A stretch of 64,000 nt of DNA from Metabacillus endolithicus (lineage in GTDB: Bacteria; Bacillota; Bacilli; Bacillales; Bacillaceae), in the NCBI RefSeq assembly GCF_023078335.1, contig NZ_CP095550.1, positions 124,001 to 188,000 on the forward strand, written 5' to 3'. Below, piece by piece: positions 56,062 through 64,000 of the stretch. Under the pieces are notes generated by a model that saw nothing but the letters and a program-made list of their open reading frames with translations, did no database searches and had not been told where the DNA came from. Position 1 is the first letter of the stretch, and each line of letters opens with the position of its first letter. The position numbers and the translations under genes were made by a program.

Positions 56062-56361
56062 TTAAAATAGATCGCCTATACTAACTATGATACCGATAAT
56101 CGAAAGAGCAAACATTAATAAAATAGATAATATTATTATAGGTGCTAACTTTTTTAAGAATCCCTCTTCTTTGTTTTGAAAACTTAGATAAGTAAGAATT
56201 AGACTTAGGATGCCCGAAAGAATTGAAGTAAAAAACAAACCTCTTAATAAAATAATCATTATACCTCTTGGCTGATCTGGGGCGATTGCGTAAGAAGCAA
56301 ATAAAGTTATGATGCAAATAACACCCAATAGTGCAGACCATATACTATATCTCTTTTTCAT
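56062..56361 (-). CDS. Small three-helix membrane protein
   Basis: 99 residues with hydrophobic spans at about 10-28, 33-60 and 70-95. ATG follows GGAAGGGAGC. Family not recognised. It lies immediately upstream of the two-component operon on the same strand, with the inverted repeat between. Confidence 0.6.
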   Translation of the reverse strand: MKKRYSIWSALLGVICIITLFASYAIAPDQPRGIMIILLRGLFFTSILSGILSLILTYLSFQNKEEGFLKKLAPIIILSILLMFALSIIGIIVSIGDLF

Positions 56362-56674
56362 AGAATGATTGCTCCCTTCCTACAAAAGCTAAGTAGAAAT
56401 AGAAAACAAATAAGCATAAAAACACTTTAATCCCGCATAGCGATATATCCTTGCATTTGTTAAAGGAAACCTAGTTCTAAGCCTCCAACCCTGTAAATGT
56501 TAAAAACCTCGATATTTTATTAAAATTTAATAATCTGTCAACTTTTAAAATCAAGCACTTACTTATTTTACCATTATCTATCTGGTATAAGTAAATATGA
56601 AAAAAGCACGTTATTCAAACGCACTTTGATTGGTCATTTCTATTACTATGGTGTGTGACATTAGAAGGTTTCTT

Positions 56675-57325
56675 TCACATTCCTAGTGTTTCTCTTATAA
56701 TATTTTCCAGATAATGAGTGTTCGTTATTTTTTTATTGCATTCACTACTGTCTTTACAAATAAGATTGCCAATAGACCTAAAATAATCCGGATTGTTAGA
56801 CTTTTTTGCTTTTGTTACAGCAGAAAAATAGGAAACCTCTCCAGCACATTTACACAAGGAACAAATGTTTGTTTTAGGGTTCGAAGAGACTTTACATTCG
56901 ATACCCACCAATTCTCCGTCGAGCTCATATATAATATACTTTCTATTCGATCTTAAATCGTTCCAACTTAAATAGGTTAACTGAGTAAGGTCAACTTTTG
57001 ATAAATCAGGCAACTTTAACTTCTTACTCTTTGGAAACATTTTTTTCAGTTGCTGCTCGGTGATTTCAGGAAATGGTAACAAAAACTCGGTAAGATGTTG
57101 AATATACTGTTGGTATTCCTCGTCAGATTTTAGTTGGGATAAATCCAATATTTTTTGTTGATCTAATGAAACATTAGGAATTAGATCCAAAATTTTGGCA
57201 TTACTTAAGTCCTTTAAAGAAGTGAATACCGAAGAAGGCAAATTCTTTTTGGAGCTATCTTTAATTAAAAGCACCTGCTTTTTAATAAAATTTAAGTGTT
57301 CATTTTTTATAAATTTTTCAGTCAT
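56675..57325 (-). CDS. FusB/FBP-type EF-G-binding protein
   Basis: 216 residues. The N-terminal helical region (FIKNEHLNFIKKQVLLIKDS) and C-terminal zinc finger match FusB/FusC-type proteins: Cys in ICSLCKCAGEVSYFSAVT (155 and 158) and C190 and C196 in ICKDSSECNKK. These proteins bind elongation factor G; FusB rescues it from fusidic acid. Chromosomal homologues may act only weakly in resistance. AGGAGTG lies 7 nt before ATG 57325. Confidence 0.85.
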   Translation of the reverse strand: MTEKFIKNEHLNFIKKQVLLIKDSSKKNLPSSVFTSLKDLSNAKILDLIPNVSLDQQKILDLSQLKSDEEYQQYIQHLTEFLLPFPEITEQQLKKMFPKSKKLKLPDLSKVDLTQLTYLSWNDLRSNRKYIIYELDGELVGIECKVSSNPKTNICSLCKCAGEVSYFSAVTKAKKSNNPDYFRSIGNLICKDSSECNKKITNTHYLENIIRETLGM

Positions 57326-57430
57326 CACATGACACTCCTATCATTTTGCTTTTATCCTTAAGAAATATTTTAAGAAGTTCATGTAGCTTATAAAAGGTAG
57401 AAAATGATTTAGAATTGTTTTTTACATAAG

Positions 57431-57467
57431 AAATCACTGATGAAAATAATTCACCAGTGATTTTTTT
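57431..57467. terminator. Hairpin after the CD3324-type gene
   Basis: AAATCACTG (57431-57439) pairs with CAGTGATTT (57455-57463), T run on the plus strand; it probably ends the minus-strand gene above. Confidence 0.6.
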
Positions 57468-57735
57468 ACTTTTTATGTGAATACACAATTTTTTTAATTG
57501 ATTCAACTGAAAGATAATATTCCTCCGAAAGTTGTTGAATGCTACTGCCAGCATTAAAAGAATTTCTGATAGCTTTATTTCGCAGATCAAGCAACTGTCG
57601 TCCACCACTTGACATTCCCCATTTCTGATATTTCGTTTCAGGCTTAGGAATATAAATGGTTTCTCCTTGGACATATTTCTGGATTTCCATAATTAGCTTT
57701 TCAGGTAAAACTTTATTTGCATTCATATATTTCAC
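57466..57735 (-). CDS. CD3324-type small HTH protein
   Basis: 89 residues. KVLPEKLIMEIQKYVQGETI at the N-terminus, YIPKPETKYQKWG in the middle, and a C-terminal HTH (SIQQLSEEYYLSVESIKKIV) fit the CD3324-like group, possibly related to Mor regulators. GTG 57735 has AAGGAG nine bases upstream. The alternative frame at 57318-57674 is a shadow. Confidence 0.75.
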   Translation of the reverse strand: MKYMNANKVLPEKLIMEIQKYVQGETIYIPKPETKYQKWGMSSGGRQLLDLRNKAIRNSFNAGSSIQQLSEEYYLSVESIKKIVYSHKK

Positions 57736-57798
57736 TTTAGCTCGCTCCTTATTTATATTTTCGAAAAATAAGGTGCAAAGCCAATATATTAGAAAAGC

Positions 57799-57905
57799 TT
57801 ATTCAGCGATTTTTAAATCATTCGCCCCATGCAAAGTATCGCCTTTCCAATTATAGGCTTTGCATGAGTGGAAGAAGTACCAGACAATCTTATGTGATTC
57901 TCCAT
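57799..57905 (-). pseudogene. Possible tiny gene with a frameshift
   Basis: ATG 57905 follows GGGGGTG. The frame begins ENHIR, and after a one-base shift (A run near 57893-57898) reads IVWYFFHSCKAYNWKGDTLH, ending at 57799. The product would be about 35 residues. No family is recognised. Confidence 0.35.
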
Positions 57906-58051
57906 AATGTAAGCACCCCCTTTAAGATAACATTATAGCTTAAGTTATTATGAAGTGAACTTATTTTTGTAAATATTAACCACTAATTTAGCAGAGATTC
58001 CCACAAAATAGAACCATAAAATTTTTCAGAAAGGACATCATTGTTCATAAA

Positions 58052-58483
58052 TTATGTTGAAACACCTAAGTTTCTTAATGCTTCAAGCAATCCATTTTGT
58101 ACCTTTTCATCATTACTTACATAAAAGACCACTATGTTCCTTATTTCATATACTTTGTGTTCTACTAATTCTGCTGCTGCAGTTATTTCTTCAAACCTTT
58201 GGACTCCCTTTTCTCTTTCACCCTCTGAAGGAAAAACATAAACTGATAATGTATGACCTTCTAAAATATATACTTCAGGTGTCATCTCGTTTAATTCTTG
58301 CATAAAGAAATCCTCACTTGATAACTCTGTATTTTCCAATTCAAAACCTTGTTCTGTTATGACAGTTTCTACATCTTCTAAAGTAATGTAGTTTGTCTTA
58401 GACAACTTCTCTTCTACTTCTTGTTGACTACAAGCACCTAAAATGAATATAAAAAGCACATACAATAATCTTCTTATCATCAT
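58052..58483 (-). CDS. Small lipoprotein
   Basis: 143 residues. Lipobox FILGACS (Cys about 18). The mature part is acidic, with YITLEDVETVITEQGFELEN and a long helix RFEEITAAAELVEHKVYEI. Similar small lipoproteins are frequent in Bacillus; no function is known. Confidence 0.72.
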   Translation of the reverse strand: MMIRRLLYVLFIFILGACSQQEVEEKLSKTNYITLEDVETVITEQGFELENTELSSEDFFMQELNEMTPEVYILEGHTLSVYVFPSEGEREKGVQRFEEITAAAELVEHKVYEIRNIVVFYVSNDEKVQNGLLEALRNLGVST

Positions 58484-58616
58484 ATACTTACCTCATGTTC
58501 CACTTTGTAAGTGTTGTCCAAAATCCTAACTTTTTCTAAAAATTCATCTAAAGTCGAATATAAAAACCTCCTATTAGCCAAAGTATCATTAGCATAGTTA
58601 TTAAAGGAGAATATTA

Positions 58617-59387
58617 ATGGATACAGCTCTCATATTAGAATATCTTTGGGTTTTAATCGTCTTAATTGGTTTAGAAGGAATTTTGGCAGCTGATAATGCA
58701 TTAGTCATTGCCATAATGGTTAAGCATTTACCTGAAGATAAGAGAAAGAAAGCATTGTTTTATGGATTAGCTGGTGCATTTGTTTTTAGATTTGGTTCCC
58801 TATTCATTATTTCCTTTTTAGTCGATGTATGGCAGGTTCAAGCAATTGGTGCCTTATATTTATTGTTCATCTCTCTTAACCACATTTTCAAGAAATTTGT
58901 GCTAAGAAAAGGAGAAAATAAGAAAATAGGCGATGAAAAACAAGGCTCTGGTTTTTGGATGACCGTACTAAAGGTAGAACTAGCAGATTTAGCATTTGCA
59001 GTAGACGCTATTCTAGCGGCAGTAGCTTTTGCCGTTGCATTACCAGAAACTCCATTACCTCAAATTGGAGGTTTGGATGGTGGACAATTTTTAGTCATTT
59101 TAGCTGGCGGAATCATCGGACTGGTTATTATGAGGTTTGCTGCTAATTTCTTTGTCGGTATTCTTCATAGAAAGCCTGGCCTTGAAACAGCTGCCTTTCT
59201 TATTGTAGGTTGGGTTGGCGTTAAACTAGCTGTTTATACTTTATCACATCCGGATTTAGCGTATTTACCAAAAGGATTTGCTAAATCTGCTGGATGGAAA
59301 ATAACATTTTGGTCTGTTTTATTACTAATTGCCGTTCTAGGATGGTTTCTTTCAAAAGAGAGAAAAGTTGAAGAAGAGTCAACATAA
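58617..59387 (+). CDS. TerC-family membrane protein
   Basis: 256 residues, seven or so helices. Signatures are GLEGILAADNALVIAIM and LKVELADLAFAVDAILAAVA, with acidic residues in helices that bind metal in TerC proteins. B. subtilis homologues (YceF, YkoY) export manganese to exoenzymes. AAAGGAG lies 8 nt before the ATG. The yybP-ykoY riboswitch is not seen upstream. A strong terminator follows. Confidence 0.92.
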   Translation: MDTALILEYLWVLIVLIGLEGILAADNALVIAIMVKHLPEDKRKKALFYGLAGAFVFRFGSLFIISFLVDVWQVQAIGALYLLFISLNHIFKKFVLRKGENKKIGDEKQGSGFWMTVLKVELADLAFAVDAILAAVAFAVALPETPLPQIGGLDGGQFLVILAGGIIGLVIMRFAANFFVGILHRKPGLETAAFLIVGWVGVKLAVYTLSHPDLAYLPKGFAKSAGWKITFWSVLLLIAVLGWFLSKERKVEEEST

Positions 59388-59395
59388 TAACCTTT

Positions 59396-59445
59396 AAATC
59401 AAGCAAAGGTCACTATTTAACGTGATCTTTGCTTGATTTAAAATT
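59396..59445 (+). terminator. Long Rho-independent terminator
   Basis: An 18-bp stem (59396-59413 with 59422-59439) with one G:T pair, then an A/T tail. Confidence 0.9.
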
Positions 59446-59654
59446 TTGTAAAGTATCATCTAAATCAAATATAATTGCTTCACCTTCTGAACTAAACTTT
59501 ACAACCTTCCCCCTAACATAATGTAAAACATTGTTTATTCATAAAACACTGTTTTAAAGTCTGCGTAGAGAGTTGACTCATTGTGAATTATTGATAATAA
59601 TGGTAGTGTTATGTAACATAGTGTTTTTTTCCTATGTAAAGGAGCGAATACACT

Positions 59655-59807
59655 ATGCTTAGTAAGGTTGAAAACTTACTATTTATTAGAGAACTTGGAC
59701 GTTTACAGAGTGAACTAAAAAGCTGTAATGATGACCAAGTACAAGAATGCATTAACCAAGACATTTCTCTTCTTTTAAATGCGTTATCAATTACTGCTAG
59801 TAAATAG
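59655..59807 (+). CDS. Small hypothetical protein
   Basis: 50 residues from ATG 59655, with AAAGGAGCG upstream. It is predicted helical (FIRELGRLQSELKSCNDDQV). No family is recognised; Bacillus genomes hold many such small proteins. Confidence 0.55.
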   Translation: MLSKVENLLFIRELGRLQSELKSCNDDQVQECINQDISLLLNALSITASK

Positions 59808-59914
59808 CAGTTTTTTTAATGCGTAAAATAAACAATATGCTCTAAAAACTAAAATACATATTATCTATCTCTTATCAAGTTTTAAACTACAGACTAATTC
59901 AAATACTCAACAAA

Positions 59915-60835
59915 TTACTCTAGCCTAAAGTTCAACATACTCCTGCCTAAAATTTCATTTCCTTCTTTCCATAAAAACTCTAAAGCATACTGTGTACCAA
60001 TTTTCTTCTCATCAACTTCAATGTCTAAGGGTATATTTGTAACGTTTATATTTTTCTTTTTTATTACTTCATAATTGTCTGTATTAATTTGAAGTAAGTT
60101 TATCTCAGTAGGCTGTGGTTTCATTTCATACCAATCAATCTGTATCTCATCACCTATTTCAACGTCCCCAGAGTGAATGTCAGGATAGTTATATATGTTA
60201 TGTTCACTACAATTATTCCAACATACTTCAGCATACCCATAATCAAATATCTCACCATCTGATTCGAGTGATTTAATTTTTTTAATTTCAGGTACTTCCA
60301 TAAGTGTGAATTCTGGAAGTTTTCCATCGGTTATTTTCGTTTGCTCATTTGTTTCTTTGATCACAATTTTCGCAACATATTGAGCTCTGTTAACAGAAAC
60401 TGAATTAACAAATTCAACTTCTAATACATAATCCCCTTCGTTTGTTGGAAATTGAAATTCTCTATTATCTTTCAATTCCAAATCGATTTTTTCTCCGTCT
60501 TTCCAAAGTACAACTGTTATCGTAGGATCTATCCAAATATCTCCACCATTATCTTCGTTCTCTTGAAATTCCAAAGAAGCTTTTTGGTTTGGAGAAACAC
60601 TAATCACATCTTGTGATAATCCAAATTCTTCGATATTATCTACTGTTTCCTTTATTTCTCCACTCGATGAACTCCAACTAATATTAGCTTCTGTTAATTG
60701 TATATGTTGATTTTGCAAACCCTTTTCTAAATGTAAAAGTGCAGTAGGAACACCAACATCAAAATCCTCTCCAAAGCAGCCTGTTAGTGCAAAAACAAAA
60801 AGCATTCCTACAAATAATGTCAAGAGTTTTTTCAT
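59915..60835 (-). CDS. Large lipoprotein of unknown function
   Basis: 306 residues. Signal peptide with lipobox FALTGC (Cys about 20), then beta-rich sequence. Two Ig-like stretches are possible (about 50-150, DPTITVVLWKDGEKIDLEL; C-terminal YALEFLWKEGNEILGRS). Family not recognised. Confidence 0.72.
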   Translation of the reverse strand: MKKLLTLFVGMLFVFALTGCFGEDFDVGVPTALLHLEKGLQNQHIQLTEANISWSSSSGEIKETVDNIEEFGLSQDVISVSPNQKASLEFQENEDNGGDIWIDPTITVVLWKDGEKIDLELKDNREFQFPTNEGDYVLEVEFVNSVSVNRAQYVAKIVIKETNEQTKITDGKLPEFTLMEVPEIKKIKSLESDGEIFDYGYAEVCWNNCSEHNIYNYPDIHSGDVEIGDEIQIDWYEMKPQPTEINLLQINTDNYEVIKKKNINVTNIPLDIEVDEKKIGTQYALEFLWKEGNEILGRSMLNFRLE

Positions 60836-60966
60836 AATAAGTCACTCCTTAGTTGATTACCACCAAACCTTATAAGCATCTCCTGCTTATTAAATTAGAA
60901 ATAATCGTTACAACCACTTCCTTATTTTAACATAATTTTCAGCTTTGTTTGTTCCAAATTCGGCCT

Positions 60967-61758
60967 TTATGAAGGTTTCTCTTTATCTAACACTATATCA
61001 ATTACTGACTCCCATGCTATTGAGCTAGGATCAATAATTTTGAAATGTTCTACATTCGGAAGAACAACTAAGTTTACATAACATCCTTTTTCTATTGCTT
61101 TTAAATAATAGTCTTTACTTAATTCTACTGGTACATGTTGATCAAGCTCGCCATGAACCAAAACATGATGTGTGCTCATTGGTAATAACTCAATTGGAGA
61201 AGCGACTTTATATCGTTCACCAACCTCTTTTGGTGAACCACCCATTAGCGCAGCGACAACACTTTTCATCCCTCTTTCTTCATGATATTCCCACATGTTG
61301 TTTAAGTCTGTTACTCCAGCCAAGCTTAACACTTTCTTAATAGGTACATTTAATTTGTTAAAATTTAGTTCTGAATGAACTGGACTTGTCCTAGAAACAG
61401 CCCAAAGTGCTAAATGACCTCCAGCAGAATGTCCGATAATATCTATTTTTGCTAAGTCTAGATTGTATGCTTTATTTAACTTAGACAAATAATTAATAGC
61501 GTCAATGACATCATTAAAAGTACCTGTCCAACCTCCACCCTCTTCCCCTACTCTTCGATACTCAATATTCCATGTGGCATATCCTCTACTTGTTAAGTCT
61601 TCTGCAATAGGGTTATTTTCTTCAAGATCATATTTCGACTGCCAAAATCCCCCATGAATAAGGACAATGATTCGGGATGGTTCTTTGCTATCAGGGATTC
61701 TTAACACTCCAAATTGAGACGAATGTTTTCCATAGGGTATTTTAATAATACGTGACAT
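60967..61758 (-). CDS. Alpha/beta hydrolase, esterase/lipase-like
   Basis: 263 residues from ATG 61758, with AAGGAGG upstream. Oxyanion HGGFW, nucleophile GHSAGGHLALW, acid in HGELDQHVPVE and catalytic His in PNVEHFKIIDPSS. This order fits the BD-FAE/kynurenine formamidase-like esterases. The substrate is unknown. Confidence 0.88.
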   Translation of the reverse strand: MSRIIKIPYGKHSSQFGVLRIPDSKEPSRIIVLIHGGFWQSKYDLEENNPIAEDLTSRGYATWNIEYRRVGEEGGGWTGTFNDVIDAINYLSKLNKAYNLDLAKIDIIGHSAGGHLALWAVSRTSPVHSELNFNKLNVPIKKVLSLAGVTDLNNMWEYHEERGMKSVVAALMGGSPKEVGERYKVASPIELLPMSTHHVLVHGELDQHVPVELSKDYYLKAIEKGCYVNLVVLPNVEHFKIIDPSSIAWESVIDIVLDKEKPS

Positions 61759-61887
61759 TATATCCTCCTTAATATTCAATTAACTAGATTTTTTCAAGGT
61801 AAACAGAGCAATTTAACCAATATTTGTTGAAATAATTAATGTAGCATCCAATGCATTGTGCTCAAGGATTTTAAGCTCTTCCACTTA

Positions 61888-62609
61888 TTAGAGATTTTTA
61901 GCCCAGTCTATCCGATTATTTTGGATCGCCACTTTAGATGCTCCTTCCCAATCATATGGCACATTAATTTGCTCAATTAACCATTGATTTGATTCTTTTT
62001 TCATAATAGTATAATTTGCATATGGTGATCCTGATTCCATTTTATGAGGGATGGGTAAATCATCTTTATATGCTGGAAGGCCTACACTTCCTGGGTTAAC
62101 GATCAACTTACCATTAGGTAAATAGACAATCCTAGGAATATGACTATGTCCACACAATATCACGCTTTGTTCTACGTGTTGAAGACTTTTCATGATTTCT
62201 AGCGGACTCTTTAAGGTTCCTCCCGCTTCCGTCATCTCTTCTAAGAGATAAGCTTCATCAGAATCAGGTGTACCATGGCATAAGAGAATATCATCAATAA
62301 CTACCGAAGAAGGAAGTTGTTTTATCCAATTGAGATGTTCTTCCGTCAACACTTGTTTAATTTGATATAGGGTGGTTTGGGGAGAATTGTTTACTGGTTC
62401 AAGTAATATACGATCGCAATTCCCCATGATATGCACCATTTTATGCTTAATTAATTGTTTATAAGTACCCAAAGGGTCTAAAGGACCAAATAAACTATCT
62501 CCTAAGTTTACTATCTTATCAATCCTCGACTTGTAATATCTTGTAGTACAGCCTTTAATGCCAAATTATTGCCATGAATATCTGAAATAATCGCTATTTT
62601 TTGTTCCAA
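61888..62609 (-). pseudogene. YfcE-type metallophosphoesterase, frameshifted
   Basis: TTG 62609 starts EQKIAIISDIHGNNLALKAV, motif I of calcineurin-like phosphoesterases. A shift near 62518-62528 leads to DKIVNLGDSLFGPLDPLGTY, motif II. Later come GNCDR, LLCHGTPD, LCGHSHIP and NPGSVGLP. All five blocks are present, so only one base is missing. AGGGTG precedes the TTG. Confidence 0.88.
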
Positions 62610-62871
62610 AAGATACACCCTCTATCACTGGAAATTGATAAAACCTAATAAACTAGTTGTTTATTCAATATCATTCACCACAAATCACTATTATCCTTTC
62701 ATTTGGCCTTATCATTCTAATAAGGAAATTTATCTTTTTTAGAAATGCCCTTCAATTACTAGAAATTATTGTGAAACCAAAGCTTTTCATTAAACTGATT
62801 GTCAGATTTTCTTACATTATTCTTGTAAGGCAAGTGGAATAAAATATATATTTAATTTGGAGGTTGTTTTT

Positions 62872-63331
62872 ATGGAGATAAAAAAAGATGATTTAACTGG
62901 AGTCAAAGTGGCTGAATTGATTAGAGAGCATCTTCATGCAATGACATTGAATTCCCCACCAGAAAGTATTCATGCTTTAAATTTAGAGAAGCTAAGACAA
63001 TCAAACATTACCTTTTGGACTGCATGGGAAGACAATGAATTAGCCGGGATGGGGGCCTTAAAAGAACTTGACAACTCTCATGGTGAAATAAAATCAATGA
63101 GAACTTCATCATCACATTTAAGAAAAGGTGTTGCAAGAAGAATGCTCCAGCATATCCTTGACGAAGCCATAAAGCGAGATTATAAACAACTAAGTTTAGA
63201 GACAGGATCAATGATTGAATTTGAACCAGCAAGAAAGCTATATGAAAAATTCGGCTTTGAATATTGTGAAGCCCTTTGCAGACTATACGGAAGACCCAAA
63301 TAGTGTTTTTATGACAAAGAAACTTGGATAA
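62872..63331 (+). CDS. ysnE: GNAT acetyltransferase YsnE, C-terminus frameshifted
   Basis: ATG 62872 with TTGGAGG upstream. The sequence closely matches B. subtilis YsnE from memory: LRQSNITFWTAWEDNELAGM, ALKELDNSHGEIKSMRTSSS and LRKGVARRML (acetyl-CoA loop). The open frame stops at 63303 after LYGRPK. One base fewer in the CCC at 63272-63274 would give ADYTEDPNSVFMTKKLG to TAA 63329-63331, as in the family. Confidence 0.9.
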
Positions 63332-63352
63332 GTTCTGTGAACTTATCCTTTT
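63326..63352 (+). terminator. Rho-independent terminator
   Basis: GGATAAGTTC-TGT-GAACTTATCC followed by TTTT, overlapping the repaired stop of ysnE. Confidence 0.87.
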
Positions 63353-63492
63353 GCCACTCAGTTCAAAGAACTAAGTTTGTTACTTATGGCCATTTTCTTG
63401 TTTTCGTTTAAAAGATCATATTGTATAATAATTACAAATTTGGTAATTTGATAATGATATACAATTATATGTAATTTTGAGGTGAATCCATT

Positions 63493-63669
63493 ATGGTCAC
63501 AGCTGTAAATCTATTTGGTAGCATACTATTCGTTATTTTAGGATTTATTTCTTATTTGCGGTTTTTAAAAATCTCCAATAAGGAATGGAGAGACCTAGCA
63601 TTAATTTTTTCTTTAATATTCATAGTTTTTGGGTTATCAAGTTATATTTATTTAATTATTTCTGAGTAA
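63493..63669 (+). CDS. Small two-helix membrane protein
   Basis: 58 residues from ATG 63493 after TTTGAGGTGAATCC. Helices span about 4-22 and 35-56 with a basic turn KISNKEWRD between. Family unknown. Confidence 0.58.
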   Translation: MVTAVNLFGSILFVILGFISYLRFLKISNKEWRDLALIFSLIFIVFGLSSYIYLIISE

Positions 63670-63685
63670 TGATTTAGCTATTCTT

Positions 63686-63973
63686 TTAGTGAGGTATTGG
63701 TTTCGCAATAAGATTGATAGCCATTGTTAAGCTATATACAAATAAAAGAATTAGAGTAACATAGAATACCTTACTCCATGTTTTCCCTTTTGCGTAGATA
63801 TTCACTAAAAAGAAAAAGAACAAAGCACTTCCAAAAATAAATTGTAAAAATTCCTTTATCTTATATGTCTCTAAAATTAATTCTTTATTATAATACAGTT
63901 GCAACTTCTCATTAACAGAAATGGGGATCGTGAAAATAGACAGTATCAGTGCAAATACAGTAAAAAGTTTCAT
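63686..63973 (-). CDS. Small three-helix membrane protein
   Basis: 95 residues with hydrophobic stretches at about 3-20, 43-62 and 68-88. No ribosome binding site can be judged since the upstream sequence is near the window edge. Function unknown; convergent with the gene at 63493. Confidence 0.55.
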   Translation of the reverse strand: MKLFTVFALILSIFTIPISVNEKLQLYYNKELILETYKIKEFLQFIFGSALFFFFLVNIYAKGKTWSKVFYVTLILLFVYSLTMAINLIAKPIPH

Positions 63974-64000
63974 ATAAATTTAGCACACTTCTTGTACTAA

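Noticed and set aside
57318..57674. 118-residue minus-strand open frame
   Set aside because: It overlaps the CD3324-type gene in another frame, has biased composition (Lys/Ser/Ile) and no good start; treated as a shadow.
58500..58616. Possible yybP-ykoY manganese riboswitch before the TerC-family gene
   Set aside because: The conserved loop motifs of that riboswitch were not found in this leader.
1..64000. CRISPR arrays, tRNA or rRNA genes, integrase-bounded prophage
   Set aside because: No regularly spaced identical repeats, tRNA cloverleafs, rRNA segments or phage structural genes were seen.

Overview
The window is low-GC DNA from a spore-forming member of the Bacillaceae (Bacillus or a near relative). 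The evidence is a GerA/GerB/GerC germinant-receptor cluster, a SpoIID/LytB-domain protein, homologues of B. subtilis YsnE, OpuD, YjhB and the YkoG/YkoH/YkoI set, GGAGG-type ribosome binding sites and frequent TTG/GTG starts. No rRNA, tRNA, CRISPR array or prophage block was seen. The content looks like accessory chromosome: many short operons, small membrane proteins and lipoproteins.

Layout. 1-5.4 kb: a tandem-HTH TetR regulator with a repeated operator and an alpha/beta hydrolase, a Nudix hydrolase and a BCCT betaine transporter. 5.4-11.9 kb: a minus-strand operon encoding a Ycf46-like AAA+ ATPase, a Ycf35-like DUF1257 protein, a DUF2997 protein, a membrane helix-hairpin-helix protein and a radical-SAM activase-like protein. 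The ATPase gene is cut inside its Walker B motif by a 2.7-kb group II intron, and the joined exons restore the motif exactly. 12-16.3 kb: a methyltransferase, a broken GyrI-like gene, and bioD-bioA-bioY behind a near-ideal BirA box. 16.5-23.4 kb: a His/Asn/Tyr-rich small protein, a ferritin-like protein, and a germination cluster (gerA-gerC-small membrane gene-gerB, with a second gerB on the opposite strand). 24-33 kb: a phosphotransferase, an MBL-fold hydrolase, a class B PBP, a subtilase and gene remnants. 33.4-34.2 kb: a cyclic-di-GMP-I riboswitch ahead of a small unknown gene, followed by a SinI-like gene. 36-38.3 kb: ECF sigma factor, PadR and a HAAS-FtsW/RodA fusion. 39.5-51.7 kb: mostly small metabolic enzymes and membrane proteins. 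51.8-56 kb: a PAS-GGDEF protein and a response regulator/histidine kinase/PepSY operon. 56.7-64 kb: a FusB-type EF-G-binding protein, a TerC-family protein, lipoproteins, hydrolases and a YsnE acetyltransferase.

About twenty genes carry apparent single-base frameshifts, and many fall in or beside homopolymer runs. Uncorrected sequencing indels are a serious possibility, so each broken gene below is called with that caveat. Several intergenic gaps carry short degenerate repeats of distinct families.

The strongest candidates for something undescribed are the intron-split Ycf46/Ycf35/radical-SAM operon and the c-di-GMP riboswitch with its unknown target gene.
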